DNA of 64,000 nucleotides from Indolivaga alginatilytica (GCF_003201355.1 NZ_QICL01000022.1:17331-81330), one strand, 5' to 3'. Positions 8,069-15,380 are shown, counted from the first letter of the stretch. Translations and numbers: made by a program. Notes: generated by a model not told the origin, from the letters alone.

Positions 8069-8503
8069 ATGGAACAGCTAAACAGTATAACTGAATTATC
8101 AGAACTAAAAAAGAGAGTTGAAATGCTTGAAGATAAAATATTGAAACCTCAATTAACAGATTTACAACATATCCCAATGCTCTATGATTGGCATAAAAGT
8201 ATAGCAAGCGAAATAAAGGACTTTCCCGATAAAGACAGTACGGAATACAAGCAAGTGTTTTTATTCTGTATATTGATTCTCTATTGCCCTCGTGCATTGA
8301 CTGACGACTTTATGATAAGAGGATTGAGGCAGCATTTAGCGATATTATTCAACCTGTCACCCTCTCATATAAGCAACCTTATAAAGAATATTAGCTTTTA
8401 TTACAAGAAATATAGCAAGTTTCGTAATGATTGCGATACCGTTTTAGCTGAAATACAATTCCGAATAGAGAAAAGGATATTGGAGCTAATCCAACGAAAG
8501 TAA
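8069..8503 (+). CDS. HTH-like protein of mobile elements
   Basis: A protein of about 144 residues. ATG 8069 is preferred to the TTG at 8045, which lies inside the hairpin stem. Residues 1-25 form a short coiled coil (ELSELKKRVEMLEDKIL). The C-terminal half has a helix-turn-helix-like segment (HLAILFNLSPSHISNLIKNI) followed by a basic helix. Similar unnamed proteins occur on Bacteroidota mobile elements. A DNA-binding role is likely; the target is unknown. Confidence 0.55.
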   Translation: MEQLNSITELSELKKRVEMLEDKILKPQLTDLQHIPMLYDWHKSIASEIKDFPDKDSTEYKQVFLFCILILYCPRALTDDFMIRGLRQHLAILFNLSPSHISNLIKNISFYYKKYSKFRNDCDTVLAEIQFRIEKRILELIQRK

Positions 8504-8529
8504 TTATACACTATAAAAATAATTACAGA

Positions 8530-8823
8530 ATGACGAAAGGATATTACTATAAAAGAATTAACGGTCTTACATACAGGTATAGCTGGGGGGGGAAAGTACT
8601 TAATATTGATCTAAAGTTAAATGATGCTTTTGCTATCTCCAATGGGTATAAGTGCGTCCCTGATATGTTGGCATCCGAAAATTGTCTACCTTTTGACAAC
8701 TTAATTAAAAGGTTTGGAGAAGTTCCAAAATATTTACCGTTGCGGGTTAATGGTAAGTTATCGGATATTGCTGAGATTGGAAAAGCGATACAGGAATATC
8801 ACGAAAGAATAAAGAATTTATAA
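8530..8823 (+). CDS. Hypothetical protein, 97 aa
   Basis: Lies between the HTH-like gene and the TerS-like gene in the same direction, with gaps of about 25 nt, so it is probably co-transcribed. It has an aromatic N-terminus (YYYKRINGLTYRYSWGGK) and a helical C-terminus. The frame contains a run of eight G's near 8586, where slippage or a sequencing error could occur. No family is recognised. Confidence 0.5.
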   Translation: MTKGYYYKRINGLTYRYSWGGKVLNIDLKLNDAFAISNGYKCVPDMLASENCLPFDNLIKRFGEVPKYLPLRVNGKLSDIAEIGKAIQEYHERIKNL

Positions 8824-8845
8824 ACAACGAAATACTACAATCCCT

Positions 8846-9298
8846 ATGGCCATACCTAAATTAGATATTTTCAAAGATGTTTCTAGAAAGAAAAAAGGTA
8901 ACATGACAAAGATCGCTGAAGCTTTCGATGTCGAACGTAGCACCGTTTACGGATGGATAGAAAAGAATCCGAAGTTTAAACAGATTATTGATGATGCCCG
9001 AGGGCGTATGTTTGACGATTGTCTTTCCACGGCTGAAATTATAGCTCACGGCATTCCCGAAAGAGACCAGGATGGCGTATTAATTGGATGGAAAGAAAAA
9101 CCGGATAGCAATATGCTCCGCTATCTTATGTCCACTCTTGGGAAAAAAGAGGGTTTTGGCGAGAGCCTTGATGTTACAACAAACGGTAATGATATTGGGG
9201 TTCAGTTGGTCTTTGCCGACACTCCATTATCAGCAAAAGATTTAGAAGAAATAAAAAATATACAGAATGGAGATAGTGATACTCCATCAAGCGAATGA
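8846..9298 (+). CDS. Terminase small-subunit-like HTH protein
   Basis: A 150-residue protein. Residues 17-45 form a helix-turn-helix (NMTKIAEAFDVERSTVYGWI) followed by NPKFKQIIDDAR. The middle ends in NMLRYLMSTLGKKEGFGE, the phrase typical of phage small terminase or packaging-type HTH proteins, where a long helix precedes a [KR]GF/Y motif. The C-terminal 40 residues are acidic. Small terminases select DNA for packaging, and satellites often carry their own to redirect a helper phage. No large terminase is nearby. A simple regulator is the alternative. Confidence 0.6.
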   Translation: MAIPKLDIFKDVSRKKKGNMTKIAEAFDVERSTVYGWIEKNPKFKQIIDDARGRMFDDCLSTAEIIAHGIPERDQDGVLIGWKEKPDSNMLRYLMSTLGKKEGFGESLDVTTNGNDIGVQLVFADTPLSAKDLEEIKNIQNGDSDTPSSE

Positions 9299-9318
9299 TG
9301 CATTGCAAGGGTTATTAT

Positions 9319-9729
9319 CTATTTCCTATGGAGCTCAATAACTTTACCCAAATGAAAAGTAATAACCCAGAAAGCATACATGTTAGCCCTTATCATTTCG
9401 GGTTTAAACGAAAATCCAGTTACTTCAACTATCGCCGTATCTCTTTCTTTGGCATAACCAACAACTAAGTTTAAATACTTATATTGTTTTGGAAGAAATG
9501 GGAAATTACCATTGTTATAGTCATCTACAAAATATTCTTTAATTGGATCTGTTACATCCGGATTCAAAGCGTACTTGGTTTTAGCATCCTTTATTAGATA
9601 CAGATTCGCAGTTATGCCCTCTTTTATTTCTCTATATTCTTCTTTCTTGGTACCGGCTATAATCTGATCAAAATATATCTGTTTGATAGGCAGGTATAAC
9701 GTGTTTTCTTTGGTTGGTACATCGTTCAT
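9319..9729 (-). CDS. ASCH-domain protein
   Basis: A 136-residue protein that starts 1 nt after the Fic gene, on the minus strand. It carries the ASCH/PUA-like opening LPIKQIYFDQIIAGTKKEEY, a pattern shared with proteins that bind RNA or modified nucleotides. The rest is beta-rich (LNLVVGYAKERDTAIVEVTG). ASCH proteins include RNA-binding factors and some nucleases; no catalytic site can be named here. Position after xre and fic suggests a three-gene module. Confidence 0.7.
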   Translation of the reverse strand: MNDVPTKENTLYLPIKQIYFDQIIAGTKKEEYREIKEGITANLYLIKDAKTKYALNPDVTDPIKEYFVDDYNNGNFPFLPKQYKYLNLVVGYAKERDTAIVEVTGFSFKPEMIRANMYAFWVITFHLGKVIELHRK

Positions 9730-9730
9730 T

Positions 9731-10489
9731 CTATCCGAGAATATTTAAATATCGGGCCAAAGCTTCTTTTTCATTTACAGCAACTAATGTATAAAAGTCA
9801 ATCGGATCATTTTCGGTATGGGATTTCTCCAAAGCCATGTAGTAGGCTCTTTTGCTATCGTTATCACCTTTTAGGCTCACAACTACATAACCTTTGCTTA
9901 ATAGGTATAAGTTCATTAAAAGCCTTGACGTACGTCCGTTACCATCTATAAATGGGTGAATCTTTACTAATTCATCATGTAGATAGGCAGCTATCACAAC
10001 CGGATGTACATTATCGGTTACTTTCTTGTTGTATTCGATAATAAAAGCTTCCATCTGAGACTCGATAAGATACGGTTGAGGTGGCATATGCTGGCTACCT
10101 GAGATCATTACCGGTACATTTCTATATTTGCCTGCATTATCCCGATCTATACTATGCAAGATAATAGCATGTATTTCTTTGATAAGACGCTCGTTTATCT
10201 CAATATCGGCTTTTGCTATATCTTTAATAAAGCTAATAGCCTCAGCGTGATTTATAGCTTCCAAATGCTCACGCATTGACTTTCCCGATATAGTTACACC
10301 TTCGTTTACGACCAAAGCAGTTTCTTGCAGGGTTAGAGTATTACCCTCTATACGGTTGCTCTCATACGTGTATTCGATTTCTAGGGCACTTTGTATCTTT
10401 TTGATAGCCTCGATAGGCAAAGGGCGTAAAGTGGCTAATTTCGCCTTTAAAACATCCGTTTCGGATAGTATGATATTTAATCTTTCCAT
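9731..10489 (-). CDS. Fic-family AMP-transferase
   Basis: A 252-residue Fic protein. The active-site loop is complete: HPFIDGNGRTSR, with catalytic His and the GNGR anion hole. Near residue 45 the segment SNRIEGNTLTL fits the class II autoinhibitory helix motif ([ST]xxxE[GN]), so activity should be restrained until the helix is displaced. Members usually transfer AMP from ATP to Tyr, Ser or Thr of target proteins. It lies 4 nt after the XRE gene and 1 nt before the ASCH gene. A toxin, a defence effector or a regulator of helper phage are all possible. Confidence 0.88.
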   Translation of the reverse strand: MERLNIILSETDVLKAKLATLRPLPIEAIKKIQSALEIEYTYESNRIEGNTLTLQETALVVNEGVTISGKSMREHLEAINHAEAISFIKDIAKADIEINERLIKEIHAIILHSIDRDNAGKYRNVPVMISGSQHMPPQPYLIESQMEAFIIEYNKKVTDNVHPVVIAAYLHDELVKIHPFIDGNGRTSRLLMNLYLLSKGYVVVSLKGDNDSKRAYYMALEKSHTENDPIDFYTLVAVNEKEALARYLNILG

Positions 10490-10493
10490 AATC

Positions 10494-10751
10494 TTATTCT
10501 TTTTCTTTTATTTCTAATCTGGTACCGCATTTAGGGCACATGATAACATTGCTATCAGGCATTACTTGAGGTTCGAACAATTCAACAATAGGAACCTGTA
10601 AAGCCTCCGCTATCTTTTGTAGTGTTGGTAATGATGGTGTACTTTTCTCATTTACAATATTATTCATATTAGCATAAGTTATGCCGACCTCGTCAGAGAG
10701 TAGCTGTATCGTTTTCCCTTTTTCTTTTAATACTTCTTTAATTCTAAGCAT
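10494..10751 (-). CDS. XRE-family repressor-like regulator
   Basis: An 85-residue regulator. Residues 3-58 form a Cro/CI-type HTH (KTIQLLSDEVGITYANMNNI, then LPTLQKIAEALQVPIVELF). The C-terminal tail has a single CPKCG knuckle, a half zinc ribbon that could pair in a dimer. It is the first gene of the xre-fic-ASCH run and diverges from the gene at 10916. Three TATTGT-N5-GATATA repeats in the divergent region (10757-10903) are likely its operators, giving autorepression and control of the rightward genes. Confidence 0.8.
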   Translation of the reverse strand: MLRIKEVLKEKGKTIQLLSDEVGITYANMNNIVNEKSTPSLPTLQKIAEALQVPIVELFEPQVMPDSNVIMCPKCGTRLEIKEKE

Positions 10752-10756
10752 AGTTA

Positions 10757-10903
10757 TATTGTTTTATGATATAGACAAAGATATATGATTATATCGAATA
10801 GGGGTATAAATTAAAGTTAAAATATTGTTTTGAGATATATTTTTGGTCAACACATTTTGTTTTTATATTTTAATACAATATATTTGTATTGTCAAACGAT
10901 ATA
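10757..10903. promoter_or_regulatory. Three operator-like repeats TATTGT-N5-GATATA
   Basis: Copies stand at 10757-10773, 10823-10839 and 10887-10903, at intervals of 66 and 64 bp. The first is 6 nt from the xre start codon. The third directly follows the -7 box of the rightward promoter. The half-sites are roughly inverted (TAT..T / A..ATA). Binding by the XRE protein is inferred. Confidence 0.6.
10856..10886 (+). promoter_or_regulatory. Bacteroidota promoter, rightward
   Basis: TTTG (10856-10859), a 19-nt spacer, then TATATTTG (10879-10886): an exact match to the Bacteroidota consensus. It would transcribe the small genes from 10916 onward and is bracketed by two operator-like repeats. Confidence 0.7.
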
Positions 10904-10915
10904 AATATTACGATT

Positions 10916-11146
10916 ATGAAAACAAGATATAACAAATCAAAGATAATGAGATTAGCTCACCACTTAATGAAGTATGAAGGCTATACAAGATCACAGGCTT
11001 TAACGCTAGCATGGTCTAAGGCTCGCAGAAGTGATTTCTATCTGATTATTGAGATTGTTAAGCCTTGCAATATCGAAAAAGAGATAAACATGAGCTATGA
11101 GAGTATAAATAGCTATTACGGTAACGGTGCATATTCAGGTGACTAA
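10916..11146 (+). CDS. Small hypothetical protein, 76 aa
   Basis: ATG 10916 is chosen because the frame upstream only opens with a TTG at 10889, inside the operator. Residues 1-40 hold the pattern KSKIMRLAHHLMK..GYTRSQALTLAWSKAR, seen in small proteins of Bacteroidota accessory regions. It is the first gene behind the rightward promoter. Its function is unknown, possibly nucleic-acid binding from its basic helix. Confidence 0.55.
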   Translation: MKTRYNKSKIMRLAHHLMKYEGYTRSQALTLAWSKARRSDFYLIIEIVKPCNIEKEINMSYESINSYYGNGAYSGD

Positions 11147-11153
11147 AAAATAG

Positions 11154-11229
11154 AGGTTGACGGCTCAATTTTCAGCCATGCCATATAAACAAAGGGTTTC
11201 AGCTATGTAAGAGTGTCAACCGTCAACCT
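11154..11229. repeat. Inverted repeat with GTCAAC tandem motif
   Basis: AGGTTGACGG (11154-11163) is matched by CCGTCAACCT (11220-11229). The right arm sits in a short tandem (TGTCAAC CGTCAAC CTGTCAA). A smaller GGCT/AGCC hairpin lies just inside the left arm. This may be a terminator-like structure or operator between two small genes. Confidence 0.4.
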
Positions 11230-11285
11230 GTCAATCTAGGTATAAATTCAGAGAATAAACAATATAAACATCAAATATTAGAATT

Positions 11286-11606
11286 ATGAAAACAGTTAGT
11301 TACACATTCAGGACAAAAGTTTTTCGCCAAGCCTGGGAACTTGTAAGGGAAACAGGTAAATCATTTGCCGTGTGTCTTGCTAAAGCATGGACACTATACA
11401 GGCTAAAGAAAGAACTATCTAAGGGCGTTGTAAAATTCGCATATGAAAAGATCGATGGCAGTTTACGCAAAGCCTATGGCACGCTAAAGTATATTGACTA
11501 TACTCCTAAAGGCAAAGAAAGCAGTATCAAAACATTCTCTTATTTCGATGTGGAAGCCAATAGCTTCAGGTGTTTTAGAATTTCTAACCTGATAACAGTA
11601 TATTGA
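11286..11606 (+). CDS. WYL_2-type SH3-barrel protein
   Basis: A 106-residue protein. An N-terminal helix (FRQAWELVRETGKSFAVCLA) resembles the preceding small protein. A small barrel then reads VVKFAYEKIDGSLRKAYGTL, with FSYFDVEANSFRCFRISNLI at the end. This is the Sm/SH3-like fold labelled WYL_2 in Bacteroidota phages and mobile elements, likely binding nucleic acid. It is 1 nt from the next gene. Confidence 0.65.
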   Translation: MKTVSYTFRTKVFRQAWELVRETGKSFAVCLAKAWTLYRLKKELSKGVVKFAYEKIDGSLRKAYGTLKYIDYTPKGKESSIKTFSYFDVEANSFRCFRISNLITVY

Positions 11607-11607
11607 T

Positions 11608-11886
11608 ATGAAAGTAGATCAAGAATTATCGGATAAGTTTCTTAAAGAAGCAATGAAGAATACGGTAGTGGTATACGAGGGTAAAGAATATATTCCTAGA
11701 TCATTGGAATCGGTTTATTTGGAAGATATAGTTTCTATTAATAGCTATGTGGGTTACGTAGATTTTATAGGCTATACCGAAATTGTAATAGTGACAGAAA
11801 AAGGCGAAAATAAGTATATCCAATATTCTGAAATAAAAGAAGCTTTTTTATTGAGAATTGAGAATGGGATGGGAAACCCCATATAA
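11608..11886 (+). CDS. Hypothetical protein, 92 aa
   Basis: Begins 1 nt after the SH3-barrel gene. It is beta-rich (VVVYEGKEYIPRSLESVYLE, then VDFIGYTEIVIVTEKG) and soluble. It may be another small barrel protein. No family is recognised. Confidence 0.5.
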   Translation: MKVDQELSDKFLKEAMKNTVVVYEGKEYIPRSLESVYLEDIVSINSYVGYVDFIGYTEIVIVTEKGENKYIQYSEIKEAFLLRIENGMGNPI

Positions 11887-11928
11887 AGGTCGATTAGTTT
11901 TTCAAGACTTAATAAATGATATAAAGTC

Positions 11929-12093
11929 ATGACAGCAACTATAAACGGTCTTACTATGTACGTAAAGCACATAGACACATCATTTGCTTTACTGGTAGAT
12001 GATAATGACAGAGAACATAAGATAATGCTCCGGGACCTGAAAAGCTTATTCCCATTCAAGGTAAAACGAGTTAAGAATAAATCAAATAAATAA
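11929..12093 (+). CDS. Very small hypothetical protein, 54 aa
   Basis: Reads MTATINGLTMYVKHIDTSFA at the start and has a basic tail (KVKRVKNKSNK). It lies in line with its neighbours with short gaps, which supports translation. The pattern of two short strands and a basic end is like other small proteins of the element. Function unknown. Confidence 0.4.
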   Translation: MTATINGLTMYVKHIDTSFALLVDDNDREHKIMLRDLKSLFPFKVKRVKNKSNK

Positions 12094-12114
12094 TAACCAA
12101 ATACAGGTAAAGGA

Positions 12115-12462
12115 ATGAAAAAGGATATATCAATACCCAGAATAGGTAATAAGCGATTACACCGCATATTATGCGATGATATATTTGACGGCCAGATAAT
12201 CGTCGTACCGGGTTCACTTCAAGTGCTTACCTCATGTTGTTGGCACGGTCAAGATAGTATTGTCGTAACGGTCAATGAGAATCATAGCCCCCGAAAGCTG
12301 AAAGTAAAGGCTATATCGTTTCGGGTTGCTTTTGAGAATTATCCAGAAGAAATATTGAACTTGAACGGATATAAGTATTTAGGTGCTACAGGTAGATGTA
12401 TTTACTTCTATAAGGCAATCAGTATAAAAAATAAAATACAATTACAACCATGGAAACAATAA
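12115..12462 (+). CDS. Hypothetical protein, 115 aa
   Basis: A beta-rich protein with Cys/His near CCWHGQD and the strand pattern KLKVKAISFRVAFEN. It lies 21 nt after the 54-residue gene and overlaps the next by 13 nt. It is probably part of the same rightward transcript. No family is recognised. Confidence 0.5.
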   Translation: MKKDISIPRIGNKRLHRILCDDIFDGQIIVVPGSLQVLTSCCWHGQDSIVVTVNENHSPRKLKVKAISFRVAFENYPEEILNLNGYKYLGATGRCIYFYKAISIKNKIQLQPWKQ

Positions 12463-12704
12463 CAATGAAAGGATTTGACCACCAAAAACAAATAGATGCC
12501 CTTACAGAAGCTTTAGGACACTTGCAAAAAGCTTATAGCATTATCGAAGGGCAAGGTATGGATAGCAAAAACAAAATGCCTCGCTATTACGAAAGTTGGT
12601 TCGAGGCTGAGTCAGGAGTAGGGAGCATTATCTGTTATGTTAGTGATGCTATCGGGACCTTGGTAGCTGAAGATATATCTGATGTCTATTTAGCGAAAAT
12701 ATAA
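12450..12704 (+). CDS. Hypothetical protein, 84 aa
   Basis: The last gene of the element's rightward run. It is mostly helical and acidic (KQIDALTEALGHLQKAYSII). The overlap with the preceding gene suggests coupled translation. No family is recognised. Confidence 0.5.
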   Translation: METITMKGFDHQKQIDALTEALGHLQKAYSIIEGQGMDSKNKMPRYYESWFEAESGVGSIICYVSDAIGTLVAEDISDVYLAKI

Positions 12705-12812
12705 CGGAACTATCCGATAAATAGCATTGTTTACATTTGTCATGAAACCGTCTTTGCCTGTGATAGGTAGAGGCAGCCTAATATTAGGCCTATTTCTATT
12801 TTCATGTCAATC

Positions 12813-12831
12813 AGTACACTTTTAGTACACC
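12813..12831. repeat. Right arm-type repeat
   Basis: AGTACACTTTTAGTACACC, identical to 1567-1585 and in the same orientation, 48 bp inside the right att core. See the left copy. Confidence 0.55.
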
Positions 12832-12844
12832 TTGTTAAATAACA

Positions 12845-12876
12845 AAACCCTGAATATCAAACGATAAGCAGGGTTT
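12845..12876 (-). terminator. Element-borne terminator for tRNA-Leu
   Basis: On the minus strand AAACCCTG pairs with CAGGGTTT (8 bp) and a T-rich run (TTTTGTTATTT) follows. It lies 5 nt beyond the tRNA-Leu 3' end. It would replace the tRNA operon terminator that integration moved to 1405-1434. Confidence 0.6.
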
Positions 12877-12879
12877 AAA

Positions 12880-12894
12880 AGTACTCGGAGCGGG
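12880..12894. repeat. Right attachment site (attR core)
   Basis: AGTACTCGGAGCGGG covering the acceptor end and T-stem edge of tRNA-Leu. It is identical to 1438-1452, so integration rebuilds a working tRNA gene. Confidence 0.85.
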
Positions 12895-12964
12895 ACTTGA
12901 ACCCGCACAACCTAATGGTCACAAGATTTTAAGTCTTGCGTGTCTACCATTCCACCATCCGAGC
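12882..12964 (-). tRNA. tRNA-Leu (anticodon UAA)
   Basis: The minus strand begins GCTCGGATGGTGGAATGGTA and folds as a class II tRNA with a short variable arm. The acceptor stem GCTCGGA pairs with TCCGAGT, the T arm is GCGGG-TTCAAGT-CCCGC, and the anticodon loop is CTTAAAA. CCA is not encoded. It is the insertion target of the element. Confidence 0.95.
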
Positions 12965-12972
12965 AGCCTATG

Positions 12973-13045
<73 letters not shown>

Positions 13046-13238
13046 AAAACTAAGATTTACTTTCGTTTGTCGTTACAAACTACTTCGGTAAATGCGAGTG
13101 CAAATGTAGAATCTTTTTTTGATTTGACAAACAAATTCATCACTTTTTAAGTCTCTTGTACTATTTATTATTTCAATACTGATCTCGGATGAGCCTTAGT
13201 TCCTTATTCCTCAAAGCAATAAATGATACCGTGAAATC

Positions 13239-13688
13239 TCAATTTCTTACTCTAAATAAATAGCCTTCGCGCATCACTCGGTATGATTTCAAAGATTGTG
13301 TTCCCGGACCGGAGATTACTTTACCTGTACCATTCGCAATATTATAAACGGTTTTACACTTGGGGCATTGGGCATGCAAGCGATTATCTAATATCTGCTG
13401 TATTTTGTTTTTTTGAGGGGCTTCATAGGGGCAGCACATATCATAGGCGAATATATTCATTACAGATAGATCCAATAAATTACTACTTATAGCTATTACT
13501 CCTCCATATCCTGCATTGGGATATGATTTAGAATAGAATGGATTGTTAAACTCATTCTCGATTTGGGTCTGTATATCTATAATAACGCTTGCGTAAGGGA
13601 TAGTATTGTTTTGGTTTTCTTCTTTGGCGCAAGCCGAAAGGAGAACAATAGTTATAAGTGTAAATGTATATTGAAATATTCTTATCAT
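13239..13688 (-). CDS. Lipoprotein with Rieske-like Cys motifs
   Basis: A 149-residue lipoprotein (lipobox LLSAC, Cys near 20). The body holds YDMCCPYE and later CPKCKTVYNIANG, close in layout to the two halves of a Rieske [2Fe-2S] fold. The metal-binding His residues are not where they would be expected, so it may bind zinc or nothing. The end (SYRVMREGYLFRV) resembles the final strand of such domains. Its start codon overlaps the stop of the aldo/keto reductase gene by 1 nt, so the two are translationally coupled. Confidence 0.6.
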   Translation of the reverse strand: MIRIFQYTFTLITIVLLSACAKEENQNNTIPYASVIIDIQTQIENEFNNPFYSKSYPNAGYGGVIAISSNLLDLSVMNIFAYDMCCPYEAPQKNKIQQILDNRLHAQCPKCKTVYNIANGTGKVISGPGTQSLKSYRVMREGYLFRVRN

Positions 13689-14641
13689 TATTTTAAAATG
13701 TTGTCTATTAATTGTAATTCCTCTGCCGAAAAAGTAGGATTGCTTAAAGCTGCAATGTTATCCTTAAGTTGTTTCACTGAGCTGGTTCCCAATATAACGG
13801 ATGTTACGTACTGATTGTTTAATACCCATACCAAAGCCATCTCAGCCAATGTTTGATTACGCTTTTGAGCTAACTCATTTAATAGTTTAGATTTCTCTAC
13901 GGCTTCGGCGGTAACCTGATCTTGTTGAAGAAAACCGCTTGCTTTGGCTGCACGGGAATCCAGAGGAATACCATTCAGGTATTTGTTGGTTAAAAGTCCT
14001 TGTGCCAGAGGAGAGAATGCAATGAATCCGCTACCTTCCTCATGTGACAGCCGGAGCATTTTATCTTCCACATTACGGACAAACATATTGTAGCGATCTT
14101 GATAGATTAGGCATGGAACATTATTCTCATTAAGGATATGAAATGCTTTTTTCGCCATTTCATACGGATATTTGGATAACCCGATATATAAGGCTTTTCC
14201 CTGCCGTACTATATCGACCAAAGCCATCATGGTTTCTTCAACGGGTGTTTCGCTATCATAGCGGTGGCTATAGAAAATGTCGAAATACTCTAAGCCTGTT
14301 CGTTTCAAACTTTGATTGATACTTGCCATAATGTATTTGCGTGATCCGCCATCCCCGTATGGACCATTCCACATCAGATGCCCCGCTTTTGATGAAACAA
14401 TCATTTCATCACGATGGGCAAATAAGTCATTTTTGAGAACCTTACCAAAGGTTTCTTCTGCACTTCCCGGAGGAGGCCCGTAATTATTAGCCAGGTCGAA
14501 ATGGGTAATGCCCTGTTCGAAAGCATACAATAACATTTCACGAGAATTATTATAGTCGTCAATCGCCCCGAAGTTATGCCATAAACCTAAGGAAAGTATA
14601 GGCAGTTTTAATCCGCTGTTTCCACAAAACTTGTATTCCAT
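13688..14641 (-). CDS. Aldo/keto reductase, YghZ-like
   Basis: A 317-residue NADPH-dependent reductase. Catalytic tetrad parts are visible: ITHFDLANNYG (Asp, Tyr), VSSKAGH (Lys) and YSHR (His). The insert GPPPGSAEETFGKVL and the phrase RKYIMASINQSLKRTGLEYFD are typical of the L-glyceraldehyde-3-phosphate reductase (YghZ/Gpr) group, which detoxifies aldehydes such as methylglyoxal. A downstream lipoprotein overlaps by 1 nt. The exact substrate is not shown by the sequence. Confidence 0.87.
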   Translation of the reverse strand: MEYKFCGNSGLKLPILSLGLWHNFGAIDDYNNSREMLLYAFEQGITHFDLANNYGPPPGSAEETFGKVLKNDLFAHRDEMIVSSKAGHLMWNGPYGDGGSRKYIMASINQSLKRTGLEYFDIFYSHRYDSETPVEETMMALVDIVRQGKALYIGLSKYPYEMAKKAFHILNENNVPCLIYQDRYNMFVRNVEDKMLRLSHEEGSGFIAFSPLAQGLLTNKYLNGIPLDSRAAKASGFLQQDQVTAEAVEKSKLLNELAQKRNQTLAEMALVWVLNNQYVTSVILGTSSVKQLKDNIAALSNPTFSAEELQLIDNILK

Positions 14642-14670
14642 GCGTTTTTTATTTTAAGTAACGTTTAATA

Positions 14671-14821
14671 TTTAATGCGATGTTTTATCAGTATAACTAT
14701 CTCCGGTTGTTATGACTGCCAAAGCAACGTTTAAAGCAGTGAGAGCAGAGTCAAGTTTACTTGAACTATGCCGAATCGCGATAAACGACTAATCCAATTG
14801 AATAAAAAAGTCTGTGACCTT
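14671..14821 (+). repeat. Interspersed repeat R1, copy with an insert
   Basis: The 5' part (GCGATGTTTTATCAGTATAA, then CTATCTCCGGTTGTTATG) fits the R1 consensus. The distal dyad (AAAAAGTCTGTGACCTTA, ending 14821) follows after about 65 extra bases. It lies upstream of the aldo/keto reductase gene. Confidence 0.65.
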
Positions 14822-14927
14822 ATAGTGGAACAAATGTAAAAAATCTAAATTAAAACACTACAGTAAAGATATTTAAAATATAATAATACCATTGATTAAG
14901 ATAGGTAAACACATCCGCTTTCTAATA

Positions 14928-15073
14928 AGTGACACTCGTTACAAAAGTACCCGAAAGTAACAAATAAGGTAACAAAGGTGACTGTTGAGTGTAACTTTTA
15001 CTGTTTTCGTAATATGTTGTATATCAATTATTAGTGTTTTAAAAGGTGACAAAGGTAACAAAAGTGACACTTT
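14928..15073. repeat. R2 repeat: GTnACAAAnG array
   Basis: Several copies of GTAACAAA/GTGACAAA, including GGTAACAAAGGTGAC and GGTGACAAAGGTAAC followed by AAAAGTGAC, around an AT-rich core. A similar arrangement occurs at 63780-63916. Confidence 0.5.
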
Positions 15074-15380
15074 TTCGCATGCTTTATTTTTCCTTTTCTT
15101 GCTGTTTCCCGATTCGTGCAGATACTTAGGTCAGCCCCTGCTGCATCCTGTTTACTGCTGACTAACCCTTACATGGATAGATAAAATAAATCGACTCTCC
15201 CGATTTCTATTGTGAATATACTACCTGCCATTTTTTATCAACAATTTTGATGCGTTTGTTCTGTTAATCTAGTCAGACTTAATATCTTTGTAGTCATTAA
15301 AAAAAGATCCTACAAATTGCTTCCGGAAATGTTTTTTAAGTAAATGAAAGTATTTAATGATATACTTTCGCATCATAAGA

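Larger units (their letters stand above)
1438..12894. mobile_element. Integrated element in tRNA-Leu, phage-satellite-like
   Basis: The 15-bp sequence AGTACTCGGAGCGGG, the 3' end of tRNA-Leu, is found at 1438-1452 and again at 12880-12894, giving an 11,442-bp unit. A tyrosine integrase lies at the left end. Inside are an excisionase-like HTH gene, a helicase-type ATPase, an iteron array, a primase, a TerS-like gene, an XRE regulator with Fic and ASCH cargo, and a run of small genes. No relaxase, coupling protein, capsid, portal or large terminase is visible. The interspersed host repeat is absent throughout. The limits are well supported; the satellite reading is inference. Confidence 0.85.

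Noticed and set aside
1438..12894. Conjugative or mobilisable element
   Set aside because: No relaxase, coupling protein or mating genes are recognisable among the products, though a very divergent relaxase cannot be excluded by eye.
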